NCBI RefSeq assembly: GCF_964199755.1
Contig: NC_133913.1
Location: forward strand, 8,472,201-8,536,200
Length of the DNA: 64,000 nt
Source: Larus michahellis
Taxonomy: Eukaryota; Chordata; Aves; Charadriiformes; Laridae
Direction of reading: 5' to 3'
The position numbers were made by a program, and so were the translations under genes. Positions 47,501 to 60,400 of this stretch are shown here, one piece after another; positions within the stretch are counted from its first letter, which is position 1; each line of letters starts with the position of its first letter. The notes below the pieces were generated by a model. The model worked only from the letters and a program-made list of their open reading frames with translations. It was not told the origin of the DNA and searched no databases.

Positions 47501-50500
47501 AATAGGCCTTAATGGTGCTGGGGCCTGCTCCCGTACCCTTGCCATTGGCCCAGGGGCCTCATTGACGCTGTGCAAGTAGCAGTGTTCAGCTCAGCCACAG
47601 GTATGTCTATCCACACCCCAATCCACGAACTGACTTCCCAGCTTGACCCTGGACCTGCCTTTCCACCACGGACTTGACTGATAATCTGGACTCCTGATTG
47701 ACCCTGTCTGCCACCCATGGACCTGCCCTGCTTGTCTCTCTCAGGTGCTGCAGTGCATGACCCTGTCTGGTGAGGCCCTTGCCTTGCTGGTCATGCTATT
47801 GAGCCTCGTTCCCTATCCCTTTGGGAGGAGCTGGTGCTGAGTGCTCCCTGGTAATCTTATTTGTCGTCAAACAGAAATGGGCACTTGAAGAGATCAGTTA
47901 ATCTATTTTCAATACAGCAACTATACGCCAACTGTAAGATGCCCAAAGGAGCCAAAGCCTCCGGATGCCAGAGAAGCAGCAATCTGAGATATCCTAGCAC
48001 ATTTCAAATTCTTATGAGACACTAAACTTCATTAACTCCAAAAGAAATTCCAGATCAAACACTATGTTTGTAAGGAACATGAACTACAGCAAGGAATGGT
48101 GATAGTTTTTTATAATGTCCTTCCCCCACTTAATTCCCCTGACAAAATAGAAAAATTCAGAGCTAGAAACATGGAATAAGAAAAATAAAAATGATTGTAA
48201 ACAATCTCTGATATGCTCAGTGTGGAGGAAATTTTTCTTTCCTTAAGTTTTGTTAACTGAAAATTTAACAACTAGCTGTTGTTTCCATTGTTTTAAAAAG
48301 TTCCATTCAGCAGCTGAGTCTCTAGGAAACACCCTTGCTTTCTGTCATCTTTGAGACTGGTTGCATTTCAGCTCTGTTCTTGCCTCTGGGAATTCCCAAC
48401 CCCTGTGATTGCTTCAGGCTTTTTGCTGGTGAGACTGTCATTTCTTCATTCTGCTCACCAGGATGAAGTTCTCTTTGATGAATATTATCAACTGCCCTTA
48501 AGGAAGGAGTAGTATCACTTGCACGTAGAAAAATTCTAGTCAGCCATAAGGAAAATAGGGACACTAGGAAATTTGTGAGCTTTGCCCCTGCTGCCCTGAG
48601 GCACCCTTGATAGCCTAACAGCTTGATAACAAAATGACTCACATTCTCTAAGTATCTGTTTCTGCCAAATGCCTAGAAAAGAAGCCCAAAAAATGTGATG
48701 ATCAGTGTACCAACCTGTCAGAATCTTCTCAGACATTTATCTGAAAACTGCTTTGACAATGATTGTAATGCATTTCTGCAGTCCCCAACCCAATGACCCC
48801 AAAGGAGGTTCTCCAAAGCCATAGCCACACATATACCTCAAAAGGATCTCCAGCGCTGAAATCAAAGGAAATTAGCAGATCTGCTCGCCGCTGTTCTCGA
48901 AGGACCAGAGGATAGGCAGAATTTATTGCCAGGCCAGCATCAATCAAAGAGATGATTTTGGTTTTGACCAGGTAAGGGGGCTGAACATTAGTTAATCCAA
49001 CGAAAAAAACCAATGACATTTCATAAAGGCATATAGAAATATGTATATATACACATAGACCATCCCCAAAAGAGTGTGTTGGTCTTTGCTAATGATGCAC
49101 CACAAAAATCTATTGAAACCTGCTTCTTCTTGCCTCTTCTGCCCAACCAGATGTCCAACTGTATTCTGGCAAGAGGAATCCAAATCCCCCTGACCTACCT
49201 CTATCTCTGACTGTGGCCACTTGCAGACTAGAATTCATGATGGGATTTTTGAAAGTCAAGAAATCACACCCATAAAACTACGCACCTCTAGCTTTAAGAC
49301 GAGATCTTTGAGCAGAAAAATGAATGCGTGAGCCAGCTAGAGATCATGACACCTAACTGCAGTTGTCTAAATGCAGGTTTCTACTTATATGCTAGGTGCC
49401 AAAGCTTCCATTTTCATAAGTAAACACCCAGCTAGGGCAGGCAATGGAATCATAAAAGCTCTGATAAACCCCATGCATTCTCCTCCATAGATCTAGTCGT
49501 ATAGCATAATCCCTCTATATTTTCTGAATATAAAGAAATAATGATTTATGTGTATTTTCTTACGGCAGTTGTAAAGGAAGATATTAGTTGTTCCCCATTT
49601 CCAGGTCAATGCACATTGGACTGTTTTATATGCCATCTTACAGACATCCCACACTGAGCCTGGGAGGAGACAATAAACTCAGAACATAGTTGAATCCAAA
49701 GAACATAATGTTTTGACTGGTGCGACAAAATGTGGGGGAGATGGGTGCCGATAGTGTACAGCCTGAGGGCCAACGACTGAATGCTTCAGAAGAGAAAGGA
49801 CCATACCTCCCACTAGTTCAAATAATTGACATTAAGCAAGCTTAGTACAGCTGAAAGAGAGTAGAATAAGCCACTCAGTGCACAAACTGTGCAGGACTTG
49901 GGCCCTACATCAGCTGGCACATTTCCTATGCTTGAGGCTCACAGGCTCTGGACCGGTTACACCAGAGCTGTACAACAATGAGGCCTGATCTTTTCTGGGC
50001 CTCTTACAGCATTCTTATGGTTCAGAGGGACTGTTGTTTCTCTTCATCTTCTTTCCTGCTGAAAGTGCCCTGAAGAAAGTGAGAGCTGTGCTACAGCCCA
50101 GTAGAATCACCTGTACGAGGGGGGGGATATTAGCTGAGACCCCCAAGAGATCATGTGAGAGAATGCAAGAAGATCAGCCCAGTGAAAGAGTTTGGAGGAC
50201 TGTACTGTGCAGACAGAGGCAATCCAGGTCTTATCTGAGAACACACTCCTTGGAAGAGGCATTGGAGAGAAAAAAGACCTCTCTGCAATGTCCAGATTTT
50301 ATCTCAGAGCATCAGTTGGTTCACTCCAGAAGGAACTGGACAAAAACTGGCCGCACACCGTGGTTGATGAAAATAGCTGAGCCCTGGATTTAAACAGATA
50401 ATGTACCAGCTAAACTTTGCAAATGGGTTTCAGGAATTTCAGTGAGAAATTTTACTTTGCAACTTATTTGTGTTTTGCTCAGACCTCTTCCTTTTCTCTT

Positions 50501-53500
50501 TGATACAAACCCAAATAACCCTCATTTCACCCACAACTAAGTGTATTAAATATTGCATATATAAGCTAAATGGCTTCAGTTCCTTGAAAACAAGCTTCAA
50601 TTTAGACAAAAGGGCAGAAATGCTGGTTACCTGCAAAAAAATCCAAACCACAGTAACAAAGGAGTGGCCTGTTAAAGAAAACCCAGTTTTGCTTTAGGAT
50701 GTCTTGGTTCATGATGTTTTATTTCAAAATTTCTCTAGTAACAGAAGATCCAAATGACACTTGAGAGTGCACTAGGCGTCCAACAGCAATCCACTCAGTA
50801 ATCAAATACCTGCAGCGGTTGAGACCCTATACTTCATCAGTCTGGCACATCTGAGAAATCTTGCTGACAACACAGACTCAGTCAGGAGCAAGGATAGATG
50901 GGAAACAGTAATTGTTTGGGATTAGGCTTCTTATTTTATTTACTTAGGTAGGCAGATTCTAAGTGCTTTCATGAGACTTGAAAACAATATGTTTTTCACC
51001 AAGTCTTCCTACAGTGGCTGTACCCAAGATTTACACTGGAATTCATGTTCACAAAACTCCAAAGCTGAAATTTTTCAAAGTACATATAATACAAAAAATA
51101 TTCAAAGATATTAAAAATGAGATAAACTTGCCTAGGTGTTCACGGGATGGTTGTAACACTTCTGCTAGAGTACCTTCTTCTCCAACACTCATGGAGTAAG
51201 AACAATCTGAGAAAAAGCACAAAGACCAGTCATATACGTGGCAACCTACAGGGCAACTTTGTACTACAAATACAGGTGGACATTTCCACCTGGGGTGGAG
51301 AGGTGATCATCGTTATGATAAGCATTAATGTACAATACTTGCCTCCTAATTCCTGTTTTTATCTTCTCCCCCAGTTCATCACAGCTCTCAATTCTTTCCT
51401 CCTTTGTTTTCATTGCCCAAGTTTTATGTATTTCTATACTTAAATAGGTAGGGTATGCTTTTTCCCCTGTCTTCTTAAAAAAAACAAAAAAAAAGAAGAA
51501 AAAGAAAATATGAGAATCCGCAACAAAGGAATCACTGTTTGTAAAGCCAGTTTACTAAGAATGCAAGTGCTCAGCATCATTCACTTGCCTGACAATATAG
51601 TCAACAATTTCTTGAAGACTTCCTTAGGATCACTCCCACTTACAGCACACAACTGAAGGTCCAGTAGAAGAAAAGCAGGCTCATAATCCCTGAAGGTATC
51701 TGAATTACTCGCTAAGAAAGACAAGATAAAAGTTACATCAGAGTGGAATTCATCTTACCAAACATCTGATTAGACAGTGACTGAGACGTGAATTAATGAA
51801 GATGTAGTCCCTGCATTCAGTGGAATATGTAGAAACACTGATCTCATTCCTCTTATCCTAAAGAAGTTGTTAAAGCTGGTGAGAGGAACCGTGTGCCAAA
51901 GTGCATATTTCTCTCTTGACAATAACAACCGAACACTGAGCATTCAAATCTGGACAGCTGCACAACTATATTAGGATTTAGATGGCCTTCCTGTTCATCT
52001 CAGAGGAAAAGTTCCATGAAAAAAAGTAGCAGGAGGAGGAGCAGAAATACAGCAATTGGAGTAATTATCTAATATGGCTCAGATACTTCATTCCAACTTT
52101 GAATTTAAAAAAATACCAAATACATAAAAGAATAAGAAATGTGATGATGATTTGAGTGAAGCCTGGTGTGATTTATTCCAGTATTGCCAAGGGAAAGCTT
52201 TTAAACACTGTGGGAAATTTGCATTCTGTGTTTCACAGTCATTAAAATCTAAATTTTCCAGGTGAACAATTCAATATGGAAGAAGAACAACAAAAAAAAT
52301 CAACAACAAAAAAAAATCCACGGGAAATTTGAATTTTCCAGAAGGAGAAAGAGAACAGAATAACAGGCCCTGTTAAAAGGGTTGTCCCCATCTTTCCTGT
52401 AGGCTCCCTTTAAGTGCTGAAAGTCCGCAATAAGGTCTCCCCAGAGCCTTCTCTTCTCTGCGGTGAACAACCCCAACTCTATCAGCCTGTCCTCATAGGA
52501 GACGAGTTCCACCCCTCTGATCATTTTTATGGTACCCCTTTGTACCTGCTCCATCAGGTCCATGTCTTTCCTGTGCTAAGAGCTCCAGAGCTGGACACTC
52601 TGGTGAGACTCCAGGTGGGGTCTCACCAGAGCAGAGAAGAGGGGAAAAATCACCTTCCTCGACCTGCTGGCCACGCTTCTTTTGATGTAGCCCAGGGTAT
52701 GGTTGGCCTTCTGGGCTGTGGGTGCTCATGTCCAGCTTTTCATCCATCAGTACCCCCAAGCCCTTCTCTGCAGGGCTGCTCTCAATCCCTCCATCCTCCA
52801 AGTATGTCCACATCTTTCTCACACTGGGGATCCCAGAGCCAGACACAGTACTACAGGTGTGGCATTGCCAGCACTGAGTAGAAGGGAAGGATCACCTCCC
52901 TCGACCTGCTGGTGGTGCCCTTCCTAATGTAGCCCAGGATATCATTAGCTTTCTTTGCCACAAGGGAACACTGCAGGCTCATGTTGAATGTGGGGTTCAC
53001 TAGGACCCCCAGGTCTCAATTAAAAAGCTGCTTTCCAGCTGGTCAGTCCCCAGCCTTGTCCTGGTGCCTGGGTTTTTCCTCTCCATGTGCAGGACTTTGC
53101 ATTTCCCTTTCTTAAACTTCATGATGTTCTTGTTGGTCCATTTCTACAGCCTGCCAAGACTGCTCTGTGTTACCCAACCAGTCCTCACAGTTTCATAGTA
53201 TCTGCAAATCTGCTGAGTGTGCACTTTGTCCCATCATCTGAGTCATTAATGATGATGGTAAAAGTGTCAGACCTAGAATTCCATCCTGTAATACAACACT
53301 AGTGCCTGGCTTCCAGCTGAACCTCATGACACCAAACACAACTCTCTGGGGTCACAAATTCAGGCAGTTTTCAATCCACTCCACTGTCCACTTAGCTAGA
53401 CCATAATTCCTTAGTTTGTCCATGGGACGGGAGACAGTGCCAAAAGCCTTACTAAGAGGATGGCAAACAACATCTGCTGCTCTCTGTTCATCCACCAAGA

Positions 53501-56500
53501 CAACCGTCTCATTGTAGAAGGCTTTCATGTTGGTGAAGCATGATTTGCCCTTCATAAATACATGCTGACTAGTCCTCATTGGCTTCTTATCCTTAATCTG
53601 TTTGGAAAGGTCTTCCAGGAGGATTTGCTTATCACCTTCCCAGGGACTGAGGTGTGCCTACCTGACCCAAGGCTTCTTGAATCCTCCTTCTGGCTCTTTC
53701 TGAAGACAGGAATGACATAATTCTTCCAGTCATCAGAAACCTCCCTCTTTTGCCATGACCTTTCAAAGATGATTGAGAGTGGCCTTGCAAAGACATCAAT
53801 CAGCTCCACCAGCAATTGAGGGTGTATCTCATCAGGTTTCATGGACTTGCATATGTCCACTTTGGTTGCATGTTCCTTAACCTGCTGTAATTTGTTTACA
53901 GATTGCCAAGGATAAGGGACTTCCTATCTCCAGACTTTCACACTTGTCTCAGGGACCAGGGGTTCCTGAAGCCCAGCCTAAACAGTAAAGAATGAGGCAA
54001 AGGCAGCACTGAGTACCTCAGCCTTTTCCACGTCCGTTGTCACCAGGACTCCCGCCCCATTCAGCAGCAGGCCCACATTGTACCTTGTCTTCCTTTTGCT
54101 GCTGATGTACCTATGGAAGCCTTTCTTGTTGCCCTTCACATTCAGATGTAGCCATGCTTGATACCTCAGGTCTCACTCGGCAGTTTCCTTGGTTCCCACA
54201 ATGAGGAGTACTGGAGGGGTGATAACTGAAGGCCAGACAAACAACAGCGATCTCTCCACAAAGTCTCCCAAAGCCAAGCCCTCAACAAGTAGAAAACCTC
54301 CCTAAACAAGACATGAGATCAGCAGATGGGGGTGTCTGTCCACTGCAGCATGGAGCCTCTCACTACTATCACTCACCGCTTCCTTCTATTGGTGGTTGGG
54401 ATCCTCTGGCTCTCATGCTTCATTTGACAGAGCTCTCAGTCCCTCATCTTTTCTGAGCATACTAAATGTATTCCATAATTGCAAATCTTCAGGTGGAGCA
54501 GGAGCCTTCCTCCTTGTGCCAGAAGTCACCAGCTTCCAGCTTTTGCAGTTGTGAGTCTCCACTTCCCAATCGGATACCCACAGAGCACTCCTCCTTTGGT
54601 ACAGTTGGAATTTTGGCTCTTCAAGCTGCAGTCTTGGATAACAACTGCACAATCTCTGTCTTGTCTTCTCTGATGCTGTGAAATCTGCTGGCCTCTCCCA
54701 CAGATCCTTTACTTTGAAACAGAGATCCTCAGGTATCACGCTTCTACTGCAAGCTGCAAAACCATCTTCTGCTTCCCCAGCCCCAGCAAAAGGCCACAAG
54801 CACTCTCTGCAGCCTGAGACCTGCAGAGCTGCAGCCTCCTTGTGTAGCTCCATTTTGATGGAGGTCTCTGATGACTGTTTCAACCTTTCATCACAGAAGC
54901 TGCTTTCACTCTTTCCGCTCTGCGTAAATGTATTTCAAACTAGCATCAGCAGTTTTGCTTGGGATTCTGCTGAATGCTGGGTGAAGGACAAATGGAGTAC
55001 CAATGCAGCTTCTGTTAGGCATAGCTGTATTTGTGCTTGGAACTAGAGGACTGCAGGGATAACTCAAGGGTAGTGTGAAGTATGTGCTCAATTTTAACAG
55101 GTGCAACAACTGATTTGAGCATATGGACAAGAGAAAAAATGTAGTACCTTGTATAAATTTCAGAATTTCTTCCATGCTTCCAATAGCACTCCCCCATAAA
55201 CCTGAAACAAAAAAGAAAACGTGCTAAAAGTACTTGCTTTACGATAGTCCCACTAAGAATTCAATCCAAGTTTGCCTTTCAGTAGTACACTTCTCTAATT
55301 TAACTTTCTGTTAAAATCTGTAAGACAGATGTCTAAATTGAAACTCCTTGCCTTCCCTTACTGTATACTGATAGGAATATATACCCCCTGAGATTATTTA
55401 CTCCCTCGTCCTCCTGCTAGGTCTACACATTTTTGTGGATCAGGTTTTTACGTTAGGGAAGGCCAGAATCCCATGGGAACCATTGGGTGCTCTCACATTG
55501 CAGAAGTCTTGGTCAAGCACTTCCCTGGTCCAGCCTCATACATGAGCTTGGAGGCATAAGTACTCTTCATGGATGTGTTGTATTTATTTGTGGGTTTTTT
55601 TTCCTTTTCTTTCTGAGTGGATTAAATAGTACAAATCAGAGTGCTTTTTTTTTTTTTCTTTTCCCCTGTAGCATGATGCCAAAGGTGTGTTTTGAAGAGG
55701 CTGGGGCATGAAGTCATTAAATGCAAGATATGTTTAAGGATGCCAGATATGTGTAGTTGTGTCACAGACAAGTGAGAGGAGATTTGCAGCTCTGCTGCTT
55801 AGGTAGGGAATGAAAGAACTTTGGAGCTGGACTGAAACAGCGTGAAACAAATTAGCCAAATAGGAGCTACCAATCCTTACAGTAGGATGTATCTAATTTG
55901 GGAAGCATCTCTCTCTGTAAAGTGGACATGCTGGGATTATAGAACATTTAGACATCCAGGTTGGAAGTATTTTATTAACTTCAGTAATCTACAGCGTAGG
56001 TCTCTAATTTCCCGTAACAACCACAGAAGACAGGTCAATGGAGAGAGTGGATAGAAAGGTATTCAGGTGTTCCAGTTTGAATACTTAAGTAAGACAAACT
56101 GCTCTCCAGAATTTATACATTGTTACGCATGCATTCATGGAATACTAGATGCATGCTTCTAACTTACAGAAAGACAGAGAATAGCTAAATCTGTTTTTTT
56201 TTTCTACAAAGCAGAAATAGGAAGATTCACCTTGCAAGTAACAGATGGTTTTCTTCTTCCCATCTTTCTTCAGCTTGCCCTCCTCAAATTCACTTCCAAA
56301 GTTTTTGGTACTCACAAAAGCACCTAAAGCGGTATATCCAGCCTCATGTGGAGTGAATTCAAACCAAGTCCCTGCGAGAAATCAAACAGATTTGTCACTC
56401 GGTATTCAGAAGCATAGCTGACCTCACCATCCCAAAGTAGCATTGTAGTTGTTTTCCTTTTCCTTTCTAAAATCATCTGATATTAGCAGACCAAGATGAA

Positions 56501-58777
56501 TTGGCATATGGGGAGCAAGGTTAGTCATAAGTACGCTACCATCTGCTCTTTAATATGCTCTTGGTAGCCTTCCTAGCCTGGCCTCAAGCTGACACAACAG
56601 AAAGGTCTTGGTTTCCCACAAATCGTGTGTCATATTGTACAGCTCTGTGCAGATCTCTCAGATATGCTAGATATCTCAAAGGCCTCCTGATGCTTATGCA
56701 CAGGCATCGGAGTTATTCTGGTCATATGAACTGCCTGCCTTCACAGTCTTTCGAGTCAATGAAGGGAAGAGACTGGGCTTGACTCAAGTACCCACAGATA
56801 CGTAACTAGGAACCTTTGGTACTAGGGACCTGTGGTGAGTCATTTGCATGGGGCCAAAAGTCATGACACAGGACTGAAATAACACTCATACTCTTTTAGA
56901 AAGGTACGTGACGAAGGCTGAGTATGGTAAGGCATCTCAAATGGAATCACAGGCCTCTGTGTGGACAACTGAATCAAGTCTATTTGCTCCAGAGAGATAT
57001 AAATTATTTTTACAGGTATGGAAAATAAAATTTGATAGCATCTTTTTGTTGATTGTGACTATTATCCCTCACCCACCTGCCTAAACTGAAAGCCACCTAC
57101 TCTGCACTTCATAATCCTTTCCTTGATCACATTTCCTTTCCAGAATTAAGTTCCCAGCTCTCACTCAGACCTTGCATGATTATCACAATTCCCGACCAGC
57201 TTGTGCTTTATAAGTCAAGTCCCATCACCTTAAATCAAAGCCTACAGTTGGTAAGTGGAAGGAGATGATCTGTCTTCTGTGCAAGGAGGCGTAGGAGAGA
57301 CAGTCAGAGATTGAAACTGCAGTAAGGGGAAAGTCAGTTTGATGGGACAAGGTAAAAGTAGTTGATTGAAAGTAGATTTTTCCATGTGAACACCTTCTCT
57401 GTCACTACTGAAAATGGATATAGTTGCTGTCCTGGTTCCGGCAGGGATAGGGTTAATTTTTCCTGGTATTCCATGCCATGTGAGCCATGCCCACCCTGAG
57501 CTGCCGGGGGAGGGGGCAGGAAGTCGCCGTTTGGGAGCGGGCTGGGGCGTCCCGGGGTCCGATCGGTGAGCGGCGGGGAGCAGCGGTTCCGTAATCGTAT
57601 ATGCCTCTGTCCGTGTTATTGTTGTTTTTTTCTTGTTCCCTTTGCTGTTCTGTTCAACTGCCTTTGTCTCAACGCAAGAGTCTTGCCTTTTTCTTCTGAT
57701 TCTTCCTGTATTAGGAAGGCCCGAGCGAGCGGCACGTGGTTCTTTGTTGCCGTCTGAGGCCAAACCACGACAGTTGCCTAGTTCAGCTTTAGAAGCACTG
57801 GATTATTTTGGAGCTCCATATAGGGCAGACAGATATGATAGAGCATTTACAAGAGATCTGCACACTGCTGAATACTCGGAGGTCGAGGAGATCGATGATG
57901 GCACTGAATGCCTATATTCAGGCTTCTACATTTTGAAGTTCTATTTTACTGACATTTTATTTAATCTGTTTGGCCCATTATATTCTAGGGATGCCTCACC
58001 TTATCCTATCGTGAAAGCACCTTTTACAAAATGTGATTCAGACCCTGGAGGTGACTGTTTTTCTCCATTATCTATAAGCAATGACGTAGGCTGAAAAACT
58101 GCAATTGGACGTCTGCACAGCTAACGCCTGCCATTAAGTTAAAGTAACTTAATGCATGGTATTTAAGATACAGTTAGACAAGAAGCCCATATTTTACCTG
58201 GACAGTTTTGACCTTCTTCACTCAGTTTGTCCTTATCCACTGCTGCATAAATCGGGTAAGGGTTTATTCCAGTCTCTGAAGCCTCCTTGTGGTCAGCCAG
58301 CTCATTCTCATCAAAATGCATGGTAAGTATGAACTTCTGAAGGAACATAAAATGCCCCTCCTCTCTGCTATAGCACTGAGGACACCCCCACTTAGGCGAC
58401 GGGATTAACCAAGGAGCTGGGTTAAACACTTCTATCTTTCCATATCTAGAGATAAGATGCCATGCTCTAAAATATTACTTCAATTTATACAGCTCCTCAA
58501 AAAACCACCCACCAAGGTCAAATTTAGTTGCAATTACTCTGAGATCTTCAAACACTCCCAAAGTGTTTGCAGTTAGCTTCTTACCTGCTTCAGTATTTGG
58601 TATACAAGAAAGCAATCCCAGAAGTCGGTGAGTGAATAAAGTTCGTCTTCTGATGACTCCTGTAAGTATCCTTCTGCTTTCATAATATCCCAGGATTTAC
58701 TGAGGTTTTCACACAGTTCTTTTTCCAAGCCCATATTTTCTGACCATTTCCTATCTTCATACAGGAGGGACATGCAC
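44528..58777 (-). CDS. PLA2G4C-like: Cytosolic phospholipase A2 gamma-like (group IVC), 3' nine exons, probably damaged
   Basis: The family hydrolyses membrane phospholipids through a Ser-Asp dyad; group IVC lacks the C2 domain and is calcium-independent. Minus-strand exons in coding order: 58777-58585, 58336-58198, 56371-56231, 55201-55148, 51711-51589, 49659-49564, 48980-48837, 45465-45297, 44688-44528. Landmarks: [91 protein letters not shown] with the catalytic Asp at 48941-48939, [11 protein letters not shown], and IPFPK...VMHFPLFNK. The first exon starts in the middle of the expected Trp after the GxSGS nucleophile; those 5' exons are not in the window. The intron after 51589 has a GC donor. 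Problems: the 49564 exon ends in phase 1 while the next begins in phase 0 at a run of five C, and the last exon shifts frame after YRKRYPTF, the family-like continuation ([19 protein letters not shown]) being in another frame. Either a pseudogene in decay or assembly indels. Confidence 0.82.
45975..46310 (-). mobile_element. CR1 LINE ORF2 C-terminal fragment
   Basis: The minus strand shows [19 protein letters not shown] and [15 protein letters not shown] blocks (46299-46093), continuing to the EERLRDLG-type block. It sits in the cPLA2-like intron 45466-48836, in the same orientation as the gene. Confidence 0.85.
46560..47830. other. C/T-rich unclassified block with repeated gacctgccct-type words
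   Basis: About 1.3 kb within an intron of the cPLA2-like gene. It has a clear composition shift from its AT-rich surroundings and many variants of ctgccctgcttgtct, gaccctg and gacctgcc. The open frames on both strands are proline-rich and show no domain. A similar style of sequence occurs at 63540-64000. It may be an old repeat, but I cannot name a family. Confidence 0.35.
49660..51588. other. Intron of the cPLA2-like gene, no other feature recognised
   Basis: Unique sequence. The 119-codon + frame at 50034-50393 has no recognised motif and is antisense to the gene. A poly-A-rich stretch lies at 51478-51505. Confidence 0.4.
52372..54885 (-). mobile_element. CR1 LINE with ORF1, esterase remnant and ORF2/3' parts
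   Basis: In the cPLA2-like intron 51712-55147, same strand as the gene. In minus order: an open ORF1 piece (54883-54413) with [20 protein letters not shown], then a decayed esterase start ([14 protein letters not shown], near 54340-54270), then RT-type blocks ([20 protein letters not shown] at 53860-53576; [11 protein letters not shown] at 53579-53352) and the ORF2 C-terminus to about 52372. Around 52800-53040 a second version of the same C-terminal segment is seen, so at least two copies or a duplication are merged here. The endonuclease is missing. Confidence 0.7.
57428..57772 (+). mobile_element. Solo LTR with 5-bp target-site duplication
   Basis: The 345-bp element starts TGTCCTGGTTCCGG and ends CCAAACCACGACA. 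It is flanked on both sides by gttgc (57423-57427 and 57773-57777), a perfect 5-bp duplication. It is rich in intact CpG (57500-57600), unlike its surroundings, which suggests little methylation decay and a young age. It lies in an intron of the cPLA2-like gene, antisense to it. Open frames within it are chance. Confidence 0.88.
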
Positions 58778-59229
58778 CTTTTAAAGAGAAAGAAAAGCCC
58801 TATCTCTCGCATAGGGAAAAGTGAATGGGGCTTTGCTTTTTTCCTTTGAATCTGCATGCAGATGTAGGAATGTCTTTAAAAATGTGTGGGAGGAGGAAGA
58901 AGTCCCTGACATCTACAGAAGTAAGGCACTTTACATCATAGAAAAAAGTGTCATTATTCCTTGATCACTCACTTTCTAGCTACACGCTCATAATGTCATT
59001 TAATTAGTTAAATGACCTGAAGCTGGGTTTCACCTGGCTGTGTGCCATATATTAAGGGTAAATTGCTGTAGGAATACAGATTTTGCAGATAGCCGGAAAG
59101 ATGTGAAATCTGCCAAGATACAAATCATCAAGGAACTCGGAACAAACTAAACAAGTAGAATGATTTACATCACGTCATCATTTTACACTCTAGACTTGTG
59201 ACATTTTTTTGTCTGTTATTAGGACAAAT

Positions 59230-60400
59230 AAAGCTGCTACACTTGCAGAGTGACATCATCACTGGAGGTTGTACTGTGATGGTGTTAATAATATGGTACA
59301 AGAGGGCCACTGGGGTGGCACCTGTAACCTCATCTGGATCAGGCTCAGGTAACAGTGTGGCTGAGGTGGGGGCAAAAGGCCCATTGTCATAATCAATATC
59401 AGAATCATCCTCTTCTTCATCAGCTCCTAGTGCATAGATCTTTTGAATAGTCTCACACTCTGAGACTGGGTGGGTGCACTCTCTCTCTAATTTTTTAACG
59501 CCAGAGGTGTAGGATTAGTTTCTAACCATTGAAGTTGTTGGCTCTTCCCAACAAGATTGGACTACAAGATTCAAAGGCAGCTGCTCATGCGTCCGCATCC
59601 TTAGCTCATTGTTCAGCACCTGGAACTCACTGGTCAGCAGCTTTTAGTAAAGTACCTGTGGGGGTTCGTGTCTCTGTGAGAAACCCAGTGAAGGGTCCCT
59701 TGCCTGCCTTTGCTTTGTGTTTGGAAGTTTCCTGTCACTTCTGAAATTCTGTTCAAAGCGTCTCCCAGTCAAGACAATTTTCAGTGATCCATTTCCTGTC
59801 CCATCTCAGTGTTTTTGATCTGTTATTCTCTTTCATTTTAGCTGTTCTTCAATAGCCTTCTCCATGATCTGTGTATTTACAGAATCCCACTTCTGGCATC
59901 AGTTAATGTATGGTCACAATTTACGAGGTTTACCTTACCTGGGGGCATGTAAAGATTATGACCATGGGTTCATAGGATTCCATAATACAGAAGGACATGA
60001 AGGCTTTATTTCCATTAATTACTTTATTATAAATTACTACTACTAAAGCAAGTACATGTTGTAAGTTACTACAAAATTACCACTAGTAAATCAAGTACAA
60101 ATTATGATCTTTTACCTATATGCACATCTATGTATATATTGTTTGAGGTGTTACTAGTATGGCACTCACCAAACAACTCCCAGGATTGAAGCCAATCAAC
60201 AACAGAAGAGTCTCACTTTGGAGATGACCAGTGTCATGGAGTCCAGAGTCAATCAGACGGGCACCCCAGACGAGGGTCCGGTCTATCTGGGAGATCTCAC
60301 ATAGAGAAGCTCACTTTGTGTAGATAGTAAGTTACTTTTATGTCTTCAGTGTAGATACACAAATGGGCATAAGTGGTGTAGATACATAATTGGAATACCA
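59230..60400 (-). mobile_element. Degraded endogenous retrovirus fragment (leader and gag-like part)
   Basis: On the minus strand, a block near 60290-60200 with gtgcccgtctgattgactct resembles an LTR/leader border. From about 59804 an MGQE-type start suits a gag reading frame, and 59450-59380 encodes a strongly acidic stretch (ADEEEDDSDIDYD) after a THPVSECE segment. Stops and frame changes break it several times. The flanking AT-rich part 60000-60120 and the sequence up to 60740 may be LTR. Assignment to a betaretrovirus-like group is an inference. Confidence 0.45.

Noticed and set aside
50034-50393. 119-codon + frame
   Set aside because: Antisense in a cPLA2-like intron, no domain recognised.
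57242-58094. Open frames of 153-173 codons on both strands
   Set aside because: They run through the solo LTR at 57428-57772 into its flanks, so they are not conserved genes.
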